Assembly: GCA_022385755.1 (NCBI GenBank)
Contig: MU278364.1
Span: forward strand, 496,001 to 560,000
Reading direction: 5' to 3'
Origin: Trametopsis cervina
Taxonomy: Eukaryota > Basidiomycota > Agaricomycetes > Polyporales > Irpicaceae
DNA: 64,000 nucleotides
In this document: in pieces, positions 11,901 to 24,107 of the stretch
How positions within the stretch are numbered: position 1 is the stretch's first letter
How the letters are laid out: each line of letters starts with the position of its first letter
Made by a program: the position numbers and the translations under genes
The notes under the pieces: model-generated
Database searches by the model: none
Seen by the model: the letters and a program-made list of their open reading frames with translations, nothing else
What the model was told of the DNA's origin: nothing

Positions 11901-12170
11901 CGTTTCTTTCGCCCCGCAGCGCCTCATGTCGGAAATGACGAAACGATACCAACGCGAGCAGGCGTTGATGCTGAGCATCATACATGCGCACGGTATGTCG
12001 ATCGCGAGGGGGCAGCTCGGGAAGCCTGGCCAGACGGTGAATGGGCGACCGGAGCCCGCGAGTTGGCTAGGGACGCAGCGAAAGAACGTGAGTAGCTTTG
12101 TTTTTGTACATGTGCGGTTCGAGGCTGATGGATACGTCGTTGTTAGCTTGGGCAGACGTTAAGACGATAG
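8916..12170 (+). CDS. Hook-family microtubule/dynein adaptor
   Basis: The ATG at 8916 starts MSDPQRKELNAFVSFFATF, followed by LCDGAAFFDVLSIV: an N-terminal Hook domain (about residues 1-150) related to calponin folds. The first exons are 8916-9046, 9108-9426, 9477-9532 and 9594-9845, then many more. From about residue 160 the protein is an almost continuous coiled coil rich in Glu, Lys, Gln and Leu, interrupted near 10530-10680 by an acidic Pro/Ser stretch. The last exon ends QRKNLGQTLRR at 12170. Fungal Hook proteins such as Aspergillus HookA link early endosomes through an FTS-Hook-FHIP complex to dynein and drive long-distance transport in hyphae. The Hook assignment rests on the N-terminal domain and layout; the coiled coil alone would not discriminate. 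Confidence 0.85.
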
Positions 12171-12554
12171 ACTGCATGGTTCTCTAGTTTTTGGATTTGT
12201 TTGGCCTGACTGCCTATCTACATACCCTCCATCTTATATACTTACATGTCTTGCATACCCGCATGATTCTAAATCACATTTGTACAACGCAAAACGTGTT
12301 CGGTTCAGTTCTGGTTTGGACATCATCGATGGAAGGTCCGTTTGCTAGGGAAAAGGTCGTGGGTGCGCTCTCTGAGGTATAGGCGTTACATCATGAATTC
12401 AGAGACGTTCGTCGTCGATTGTTTATGCTATGACCGTACAGGAATACTGCACACTACATGCGAGATGAAACTCGACCAAGTGTATTTAATTTGCATTGGT
12501 ATTATTACATATTCCTGTCCCAGGATAACTCCCGCATTCCACGGGACCCTCCCC
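12171..12554. other. Convergent intergenic region
   Basis: 384 bp between the stops of the Hook gene (+) and the aldehyde dehydrogenase gene (-). AT-rich runs are consistent with 3' ends. Nothing else is visible. Confidence 0.5.
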
Positions 12555-14447
<1,893 letters not shown>

Positions 14448-15262
14448 TGTGTGAGTGGTATGTGATTTTGGAGAAGTATGAAGACTAACCAAGGTGCTCC
14501 TGCCGATGTTATATACACACAACGGGTAGCAAAACTTCTCGGTGAGAAGCTAGAGACTGCCAGCGGTATGCGTCACGGCTCGGCAGATACGATCAATATA
14601 TTCAGAAGTGATATGACACCCGGGTACTGTAGTGTGTGGAGGGGAATGGCACGGGTTTCTCCCGTCACCGGCACGCCCAGTCAATGGCCAGAGATGTGTA
14701 GACGCTTGTTGTACACCGATTAGTCGGGAATCGTAGGTGAGCGTCGTCGAGGTGTTGGCCTCTCCTAGCCCGGTCGGTGATTGAGATTTGGCAGCATCTG
14801 GTATGCATCAAAGAGGGAGACGCAAGCCTCCTTCAACGTGGGTGCACTCGGCAAGATTTGGTTACACAGTCTATGTCATTATGAGAGTAACCGTATGATA
14901 AAAATAGCGAGAGTACACACCTCAATAGCAGAGAGCTTCTTTAATAAAGATGGCCTGCAGTGCTATGACCAAGTTACGGCATCATACACTACACCTGGCT
15001 CTGGTTCAGAGTGTTGAGTAAAAGGTGGCAAATAGCATGCATATATGCGTCTACTGCCAGGTCTGGGCTGGCCAGTAAAGCACAAAATGCATCACAGTGC
15101 TAGACAACATAGTCAGTTTAAACATTAACACTCAGCAAAATGCGATATGCATGCACCTATTCTATAGCGGATAATTGCATTGCAGCACACATGAGAGATG
15201 TGGTCAAGGTTGCGGTCGCACGACGGTGGGCGCCTCTGTTAATGAGCGTGCCGCACGCGACT
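14448..15262. other. Intergenic region without a recognised gene
   Basis: About 815 bp upstream of the aldehyde dehydrogenase start, so its leftmost part should be that gene's promoter. The short reading frames lack splice-supported continuation or family motifs. No repeat was seen. Confidence 0.4.
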
Positions 15263-15730
15263 GTGGCTTTCATTGATCACGACACTAAACCACGACGCGT
15301 CCATCTACTGCTGCTGCCGGTCGTGTAAGACCTCTTCACATGCATTGCAACACCCAAACACTAGGTATGTGTTGTAGACGCGTCGCGATGATCGTTGTTA
15401 ATCTACGTCGTGTTCGCAGCAGTTTGAGATGGTCTCCGCATACCTCGCTGACGTGTTGCGCGACCCTACCGCTGGTCTGAACGATCTCTACACCAAATCT
15501 TCAGCCTCATCTGGCTTCCCGTGTGAGGTAGCACATCACTTCTCTATGGTCTTCTCATCTGACGACGCCTTCACAGAGGTGAATGCCCCCCTGCACTCCG
15601 AACACCCTCCGTTGAGACTGAGACGCGTCCTCGTGTACGAAATGTACGAGGCGAACGGGTGCGTGCGCAGTCGCCGAGGGAGGCTGGGACCGGAAGTGCC
15701 TACAATCCATGTCGTCGTTTGCCGCCTGTG
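15263..15730 (+). pseudogene. Truncated copy of the MCM-binding protein gene with its promoter
   Basis: This stretch is a diverged direct copy of the start of the gene at 18128. Matching begins about 165 bp before the ATG (15263 pairs with 17968) and includes two ACGCGT boxes. It continues through exon 1 (ATG at 15429; MVSAYLADVLRDPTAGLNDLY) up to the exon-1 splice donor. After that the copy jumps to sequence resembling a later exon (GPEVPTIHV in the parent, with a similar stretch near 15690) and then stops, so most internal exons are missing. The C-terminal half of the protein is absent. It is best read as a partial duplication that cannot make a working MCM-binding protein, although transcription of a short product is possible. 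Confidence 0.75.
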
Positions 15731-15941
15731 CTTTTCAACGTGATGGGATTTGCACAGGTCCAGAGAAACATTCGCATTGTATTTATTGAAGACGCTGGGT
15801 AAGTAACTCTACAAAGATGATGGGTAGCACTTCACTTCGGATCCAATGGAGAGTCACATAAGCAAATGCTGCGTGAATGTTGTCGTCACTCTGTTGGTGA
15901 GTTAACATGATGGGACACAGGACATCTAAATATGCTCACCT

Positions 15942-17856
15942 TCACCACGGTGTCCACGGGTCCCAGTATGCGTGAATCAGAGATTTCGCAGTGCACACCG
16001 CAGGCAATTCCATGTGCGTATCGCGTGGAGCATCATCATACACCACATTCGCGACATAGCTCTCCAACTCGGACCTCCTTTCTACAAACATCCCAAAGCC
16101 TACCATATTAGGGACCACACGAGGATCGTGGACGAGCCTTAGCGTTTTGATCGCCCGCCCGTCTGCTTTCCGCACCGCGAGGAAGTCCACTATCTCGCGA
16201 TAGTTCACCTTTTGCTGCGGATACAGCTGCAACTCCGAAAGCGCCGGCAACAACCCCACTACTTTGGCGATGTGCACCAGCGCCTCCCCCTCACTGCGGA
16301 GGACGACGAGCTTCTCGACCGCACGCATCAGCTCGAGGTTTTCGTACATGAAGTAGGTGTTTGAGCCCCACGACAGCCACAGCTGCTTGACGTCGCGCGT
16401 ATCGACCAAGCCCAGGGACCGGTTCAGCGTGCGCACGGCCGCAGTGCCATCTGTCCCCATAGCGTGCATGGACGTGACGAAGAGCTTATTCACTGAAAGT
16501 AGGTTGGAGTCTCCTCCGACCGAGGGTAAAAAGCGGGGGTCGTTACGGAAGCGGCTGAAGTCATAGTCTCGCGCACAAGCATGCAACACGAGTCTGGGCT
16601 CGATGATCTTGTGGAATAGCGGTGTCCCTCTTACGGCGAGGCGGCGCAGTGCGGGCATATCCACGGGCGCAACTGCTACACCCTCTGGTGCATTCGTCAA
16701 TACGCGTTCGGCCTCCGCAGTCAGCCATTGGATTCCATCGGACACTACGAGGTCCTCCAGCGTATGTGCGTTCGACGCGAACACATCCATCAGCTCGCGC
16801 GCCAGTCCCACCATCGATACAACGCTGCGGAAGTGCACGAGCAGGTGCCGCAGGGTTCGGAACATTCCCGCCCGCCAGCGCACGTGGTCATACATGACCA
16901 GTGTCTGTAGACGAGGTGCGTGTGCTTCACTGGATGGGAGGAGAGGTCGCGATGCTGATAGGTAGCGGGGAGCACACGATATATCCAGAACGTCTAGCTG
17001 TCTTGCGTTTGCGGTCCACAGACGGATCTCAGCGTCGTTGTCCGTGCTTTGAACCGACATTGTCAAGCGTCGGATACGGTGGGCGTGTTTGAGCAGATCT
17101 TGTATGAACGGCAGTTGGAGTGACGCCGGGGACAAGGCTTGGTCGAGCTGTACGTTCAGAAGACGGACGCCAGATCGCGCGAGTTGTGTGGAGATAAAGG
17201 TCCCATGAGGATTGTTGCTGTTTCGAGAAAGTGCGCGTGATGACACACGTATGTCTGTCCACAGCGCAGGAGTCCCGAGTACGACATCTCGCCAGTGTCG
17301 ACAGACAAGCGAGGGCGCCGCATGGGAAACTGGGTCTCCCGCCTTCCCTATGCTCTCGTCGTCGTCATAATAGTGATCTTCCTCATCCCCGTTTTTGCGC
17401 CGGTCGTCGAACGTGATCCTGGGATCGACAGGCATGGTTGCTTCAAAGACGGCACTGAGGAGTTCTGTGGGTAGTCTGTTGATTGCGGGGTACCGATTTC
17501 TCACGCGCTGGACGGTACGGAACAGCGCGCGGATGCGCTCGACCAGAAAGTCGGGGAGTCGCGCTGAGCGAAGACAGACAAGTGCGTCAGTCAGACAGAT
17601 AGCGCAGTGCGAAGAAGAAGGTTGTGGCGCACTCACGAGCTGCAGACATGCCTATCTCTAACTCGCGGGAGATGCTGATTGGGACACAGTATTTGGTCAG
17701 TAGGAACGTTACGTAGAGTATGCGAGGATCGTATACTTGCCGGAGCAGCTCGTGGTCATCGAGGCTCAAAAGCCAAGTCAAGGCATCGGACAGGTAATCG
17801 AAGCAGCTTTGTACCGTCTTTATGTTGAATTCAAAAGGTTTCGATTGAGGTGCCAT
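15942..17856 (-). CDS. F-box protein
   Basis: Exon 1 is 17856-17637 (MAPQSKPFEFNIKTVQ) and exon 2 is 17563-15942; the intron 17636-17564 begins GTGAGT and ends CTCAG, and the join is phase 1. The F-box is INRLPTELLSAVFE followed by SLVCRHWRDVVLGTPALWT, about residues 100-165. An Asp/Glu-rich insert (DDRRKNGDEEDHYYDDDE) lies inside it. The C-terminal part has leucine-rich, weakly repetitive segments, as in the expanded mushroom F-box families. Such proteins serve as substrate receptors of SCF ubiquitin ligases by binding Skp1; the target is unknown. The gene lies between the truncated and the intact MCM-binding protein genes and is head-to-head with the latter. I reject the apparent GTG start inside the intron donor. 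Confidence 0.85.
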
Positions 17857-18127
17857 TGCAATGCGATTCGTGGTATGGTAGGAAGAGCGGCCTGGCGAAA
17901 GGAGGGCTTGAAGCCACCACGATCACATGATCGCGTCGCTTAATGGCAGTCCAAAAAGGCCAGCCACGTGGCTTTCTTTGATCACGACACCCGACGCGTC
18001 CATCCACTGCTGTGGCCAGTCGTGCGATACCTCTTGGCGTCCATTATAACACTGCACCGCTAGGTATGTGCTGTGGACGCGTCGAAACGATCGCTGTTAA
18101 CATGCATCGTGTTCGCAGCAGCTCGAG
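17857..18127. promoter_or_regulatory. Bidirectional promoter, F-box gene / MCM-binding protein, with two ACGCGT boxes
   Basis: The divergent starts are 271 bp apart. ACGCGT hexamers occur at 17994-17999 and 18077-18082, both in the context GACGCGTC. In fungi ACGCGT is the MluI cell-cycle box bound by MBF at G1/S. An MCM-associated gene is a plausible MBF target. Both boxes are kept in the truncated duplicate. Confidence 0.5.
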
Positions 18128-20296
18128 ATGGTCTCCGCGTACCTTGCTGACGCGTTGCGCGACCCCACCGCTGAACTGAACGATCTCTACACCAAGTCTT
18201 CACTCTCAGCCGACTTTCCCAGTGAAGTAGCGCGTCACTTCTCTGCCGTCTTCGCATCTGACGATGCCTTCAGAGAGGTAAGCGCGTCTCGGTTGTAAAA
18301 AGCTCGAATGGACGCGATGCTGATACAAAGCACATTGTTTGTAGATTCTAACTCTAGATGCGTACAATCCGCCCAGCTCACATCCAGATCGCGGGCTCGT
18401 GCGGTTCAGGGCGATGGTACAAGACACTTCTCCCTCGTCCGAGATGTACCTGCGCAAAACCCAGAGTGGCACACTCGGAGGCTGGGGCCTGCACACCGAT
18501 GAGGAAGGGAGCGGGAGTCAGATAGACTACGGCGACTTGAGGGAATGTACTGTCGTCTGGGCTGTGAACGTGCCGGGAGAGTCGGCGTGGTGTAGAGATG
18601 AGTTGGATGGGAAGGTGGCAGCTGAGGGTGAGTATATGAAAAGAAGACCGAATTCACTTGACGCAAACATACACCTCGCAGCGTCCGTACCGTCATACAC
18701 ATCTACGAGATCATATAAACACCCGGAACCCGACAGCAAACACGTCGGTGTACAAGTGAAAGTTCGCGTCCTTCACTTCTCAAATCAAATAAAACTGGCT
18801 AACAGAGACATAGATTTATGATACAGCCGGCGGTGAAACCCTCCGCTCTACGGACCTGGTCACATTTGTGGGTATTCTCACTAACGAATTGTACGCTCCT
18901 CTACGCACTTCCCATCTTTCACGCTGACGTCTAACATCGCCACATAGTTTGGATGACTCGGGCGAAGTGGGGCCGGAGGTGCCCACGATCCATGTACTAT
19001 TTACGCGAAAGCACGAAACAACTGTGATTGCGAGGCCATACCCCGCCGCAGCAAGAAGCGAAGGGGAGGCTCTTGCACAAACGCGAGAAAAGCTGATCCA
19101 GTGGATCGCTAACCAGTCGCTAGGTGGAGACCGTGAAGCTGCCGAGTGGGTGCTGTTAGCGTGTATTTCCCGAGTGTAAGTCGCTACACCCTGGACAACG
19201 GCATGCATCCAGATATTCAATATTGCCTTGCCCGCCAGACAATCGCGCAACCCGCCTATCCTACCACCCACATTAACTATTGCTCGCTTCCCTCCACCAC
19301 CCTCCTCGGTCGACACACAAGACACCAATCCTTCATCTATCTCGACATCGGCGCCCGCACTCTCCTACATCCTCTCTCACCTGCTCCCCATAACACGGAC
19401 CTTGCCCCTCTCACTCGACGTCCTCAACAAAAGCCCGTTCGCACCCGAGAGCAAAAACGAAGACTTGCATTCAGGTGCCCTACAGCTTCCTCAGGGCTCA
19501 GTTCTGCTAGTCACAGAACATGGAATTCAGGAAGGCAAACTCGTTGAGCGGGGTACGTCGACTGGCGCATCGCCCTCTTCTCGGCATAGCTAACGACCAC
19601 GCTATGAGCAGGGCTATCAAACATCAGCACACTCCAAGAGGTGATGTCCTCCCAAACACTAGCATACCACTTCCCGTTCAGCCAATTCTCGTTCCCGACC
19701 GACATCGGATGTATCGTGCTCACAGAAGGCAAAAAGAGCGCGTTCTTCCGGGTACGCGCTATGTTCTCTCCATTCGAGTCTATCTCTCGTGCTGAGTCCG
19801 CTCACGCCACTTACAGACGGACATAATCGTCCCCCTTACGCCAGACGCAGCCTCGTCCTCACTATACACGCCCGCCGAGAACGTGCAGATGCCATCGGCA
19901 GCCGACATGGCCGCGTTCCGGGACCTCGTTGTTGGGGCACGCGGGGGCAAGGTCGCCGTGCGCGAGCCGTCATCTGAGGTCAGTTCCCCCTTCTAGCGCG
20001 TTCGCCCCACTTGCCTGCCCGCTCATCATGCGCGTGCGCGCTATTATAGTACATCCAGCAAGACTTCGTGCGCGACAGGCAGCAGAACCCCGAGATCACG
20101 TCGGAAGACCTTATCCGTAGGATGACGATCGCCAAGTACGTTTTCCCTTTTCCTTTAGTGTTAGTGCAGAAGGTGGTGCTAATGAATAACACGTTGCAGA
20201 CTGTATGCGCTATCGCTGCACGAGGCAGAGCTCACGGTCGACGTCTGGGACCGCGCGAAGGCGTTCGACGAGCGGCGCAGAGCACGGTTGACGTAA
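18128..20296 (+). CDS. MCMBP: MCM complex-binding protein (MCMBP/ETG1)
   Basis: Exon 1 (18128-18277) starts MVSAYLADALRDPTAELNDLY. Exon 2 from 18345 gives LVRFRAMVQDTSPSSEMYLR and later VNVPGESAWCRDELDG, matching the RFRCMIQD and VPVPGESTW motifs of MCMBP. Further exons carry DLVTFVGILTNEL, VPTIHVLFTRK, LQLPQGSVLLV, AYHFPFSQFSFPTDI and the C-terminal ITSEDLIRRMTIAKLYALSLHE, ending RRRARLT at 20296. MCMBP binds Mcm3-7, replaces Mcm2, and is implicated in assembly of new MCM complexes and their release from chromatin. It acts in the nucleus during S phase. The long disordered insert seen in animals is short here. The stop is convergent with the phosphomutase stop (20449), about 150 bp away. Confidence 0.9.
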
Positions 20297-20448
20297 AAAC
20301 CCTGCGGGCTGATTGATATACTTACATGTACAGTCTGCTTTAGCTTTATACGCTCTGCCCTGACGGCTACAGCACGTTCGCTCCCTAGAACTCGAGCTAG
20401 TTGAAAGTGCCTCGGCCATGGTGTACGATTGAGACACTAGCGGCGCGG

Positions 20449-23419
20449 TCATGGTATACCCAGCCCGTTCTTCTCGCTCTCCATCCAGTCTTGTGTAAGC
20501 TCGGAGACGACATGGCGGAGGACGTCTTGCACGGCTCCCGCGTCTTTGCCGCTGCCTTCGAGGTAGTACTTGATCTGCGTACGGCATCATGATCAGCTCG
20601 GGAACAGGTGAACGCAGTCGGCTTCGTCACCTTTGGCTCCGTGCCACTGGTCCTACCGCGCACGCGTCACGGTCAACATCATTTGCCGGCGTAGGATGTA
20701 GTGGAGAGAACTCACCTCGTAGTCAGCGTAATCTTCGTCGCGCCGTTCTCAGACGCCGCCCTGAATTGGATCATATGCCCGGACGAGAGCGGCAGCGATG
20801 GTTTGTACGTCGGCGGGTTTGTGCTGTCGTAACCGATCGTGAGGTCTCGGACGCTAGTGATGTTGAGCCCGGCGAGCGTGTTCGGGTAGTGGGGGCTCGT
20901 CGTGGTGCCCGAGCCGTCGTAGTTCCTGATGCGCGTGAAGATCTTGTCGATGGTTGGTGGGTCTGTACAGACGAAGTAGCTGTTACTTGTCTAAAGAGGA
21001 GATGTCAGTGTCAGTGTGGATGAATGTTAGTGGGTCAGAGGAACTGACCTGGAAGAAGCCGTAGCTATCCGGATGCATAGTCACTTTCCGTGAGGTTTGA
21101 TGTTACTAGCACTGATGGAATACGCTTACCGCGAGTACAGCTCCTGCAGGTGCCCGCTTGCAGTCTTACCTTCCTCGTGCAACGCGGCGACCAGTTCGAC
21201 GAACATCATCTGCGGAATTGCAGATCAGAGAAACGAATATTAAACTCTGCGTTGCTGCTGAAGAGGATCCGCACTTACGCTCGCTGCAACACCGTCTTTA
21301 TCTCTGACTACCGAACCGAACATGTAACCTATTGCTTCCTCGTACCCGAACGGTACGTCGTAGCCCTCGTCAACCAGGTTGAGCGCTGTGTTCCCGATGA
21401 ACTTGAACCCTGATCAGAGAATATCTTAGTTCAGCTGCTTCAGGGACATAGGGATAGAGACATGCCTGTAAGACATTCTACGAATTTGAAGCCTTCTGCA
21501 GCAGCCATAGCCTCCACCATCTTCGAACTCACTGTGGAGGCTACCATCGCCATCTTATCTGATAGACAAAATGGTTACACCTCCATCTTCAGAACGCGAT
21601 TGAGAGGAAGAGCTCTCACTGAGGGATTTTCCAGAAGCCTTGTATTTCTGCAAGACTGCGCTGGCAAACAGAGCTCCGAGTTGATCGCCTGTAAACTGGA
21701 TCCATTTCCCATCCGGCCTGCGCCACCATGCAAGGAGCGCTGTTCAGCGGACGTTAATACTCGCACATGGAAGACGACATACCTTTTCTCAGCTGCAGAA
21801 AACCGATCCGAGTCTGGATCTTGGGCCAGCACGTAATCGCCTCCCTCAGCGTCAGCCGTCGAGATGGCAAGATCCTACATGGAGGGCACACACATCCTTA
21901 TCCTTGAGATCTGCGCCGCATGCACGAGAGACGTAACTTACCAGAGCACCTGGGAACGACGATGATGATCAGTGCCATGATCCTGGAACGACAGATGCAC
22001 GGAGTCTAATTGTCACCTTTCTCTTCGGGGTTGGGGAACTTGACCGTCGGAAACTCAGGGTCCGGGGACTGCTGCTCCTTGACGGGCGTGTACGGTGGGA
22101 AGCCGTAGACCGAGAACGCCTTTTGCATGAATACGTCACTGACGCCGTGCATGGATGTGTTGATGAACTCGAGTGGTCGTTTGGTGCTTTGTATTCTGCG
22201 AGGAACGGGATGAGTGGTTATGTCTCTGGGTCAAAGAGGGGTACTGTGTCCACCTCTGAGAACGCAATGTAGCAAGTTTGGTCAGGTAAGCTTGAACCAA
22301 TTCGCTCGTCCGGTCGATACAGAGCGGCGATGTCTGGAGAGTTGAGACATCCCAAGTGACAGGCTTGAGATTCTCTTGGATTGCGGCGGCGATACCGACG
22401 TCGTGTGGTGATATGATCTGAGGTCTATGAGCACGACGTCCCTCTAAAGTGTACGGCCTTCTCATCTTACCTGAACCGCATTTTCCCAGTAAACCTATTG
22501 TCGCGGTATAAGCGATGGATGAGTACGGGGATGACATCGGAGGCGACATGCCTTGTAACCATTATCTTGCTAACTTGATCATGTCAGCTCACGTAGTGGT
22601 CAGTTGTACCTAACGGTACCTTGGGATTGTGGCTCGCTGAATGCTTCCCGTCAGACAGAATGCTACCAATCGCAGTTTAGGGCGCACCCGTAATCATTAC
22701 ACCGCAGGCGGCGTTGAGGGTCTTCACGCCAAATGGAACCCTGAGGAATGGACATCACAGATAGTCAGCGTGTTGATAAGGGAGCACTCACATCGGAGTA
22801 TGCACCAAGCCGGTATACAGATAAACTTTGACATTATTCGCTAGAAAAGCGGCTGCTGTCAGCTGAGCCCAGCGCTGCGAATGATGCCTGTGGTCATGTC
22901 CGACGACTACCCCTCGGGATGGCGCGTCCTTAACGTTCTGCAAAACGTAGGCACATAATCCCTGTTTGCGTCATTCGAGCGTTAGCAGTCAATTGACATA
23001 GGTGGAAGATTGGAATCAACCTGAGAGGCCTGGATGACAATCAAGTCGTTCATCCTCGACCAGCCTGCTTCCATCTTTCCACGCAAACCTAAGTAATTGT
23101 GGCGGTCAGCTGGCATTTACACTGCATCAGGTTGGATATTACCTGCCGTGCCAAACTCGATGCGTTTTCTGTTCAACTGTCAGTCACACATCGACAGGGT
23201 TGAAGTACGGGATGGGTACCATACCGCATACGCTTCTCCAACTCCGCCGTGTTATTATGCGAGACTAACGTCTCAATGTCCTTCCGTGTATCATCATTCT
23301 GGAGTCAATGTTATTGAGCAGTAAGCAATACGTGTTCAGGATAAGCGGTTGGCCGGTCTGACCTGGTCTAATCGTAACCACTCCTCCACTAGTTTATTCA
23401 GGGTAACATTTGAGGTCAT
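20449..23419 (-). CDS. Phosphoglucomutase / phosphopentomutase (PGM2/PRM15 type)
   Basis: The ATG at 23419 opens MTSNVTLNKLVEEWLRLDQ. Later exons give RIEFGTAGLRGKM, the phosphoserine motif TASHNPK followed by QDNGYKVYWENAVQ, the metal motif DPDSDRF, the sugar-binding GYEEAIGYMFG, and a C-terminal TEGTEPKIKYYLEG phosphate-binding site; it ends EKNGLGIP. These define an alpha-D-phosphohexomutase of the PGM2 / phosphoribomutase class, which moves phosphate between C1 and C5 or C6 of ribose or glucose. It links nucleoside salvage to the pentose phosphate pathway. The active-site loop is encoded by three successive micro-exons (22620-22636, 22552-22569, 22471-22494), and the intron between the last two has a GC donor. 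Confidence 0.9.
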
Positions 23420-24107
23420 CGTGATATATGCTTGAGAACAAGCCGGTCAGCAAATGAATCTCATGCGTCCGTTGTGGCGGGTGCAGTAATTCGAATTTCG
23501 GTCCATCATCGATGCTTGACCCTAAGCGCCTGCGTGTTGCCGCCACCGACGTGACACCGAACTAGTTCGCATGTCACGATGCTGCTTGTTCTGAACATCG
23601 CCTTGTTCATTCAAGTTTAGCACAAACTGCCCGTGTTCATGGCGAGCAGACCAAGTTGTACGTGTAGTACCAGTCTAGCTCTTTATAGGTGCTGACAATA
23701 GGTCACCCTGACTGTCTAGGGCCGCTGTCAGTGCCGTGATGGCCAGTGCAGAGCATTGAATAACAATCAGCTTGAACCTGATCCAGTCAAAAACGCGTCT
23801 TATCGTGTATAGAAAAATCGTCATGATGCTTGGACCTCTCGTAAGTGTCGACTTATAAGCATTGGGCCTGGCTGAGTTATCTGTCAGAAGGGTTTTGATT
23901 CCTCGTGCCCAACGAGCCTAGCACCCGGAGATCACGACTCTCGCCACTGCCGCGACTTGCATACACTTCTGCCTCGGGTCTCCGTGTGGCGTCCTAGTGG
24001 GTGTATCTGAAGCGGGTGCTGTTATTTGCCTGCTGGCACGCTGCCATCAGCTATATATTGCCCGCTCCGAATCTTAATGAACTGGATTTTCCGCCCTCCC
24101 CCTTCAT
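23420..24107. promoter_or_regulatory. Divergent promoter region, phosphomutase / P450
   Basis: 688 bp between divergent starts. I see no long reading frame, repeat or clear TATA element. Both promoters must lie here. Confidence 0.4.

Noticed and set aside
15942..17636. F-box protein starting at 17636
   Set aside because: That start is a GTG which is actually the GTGAGT splice donor; splicing from the ATG at 17856 gives a proper start in the same frame.
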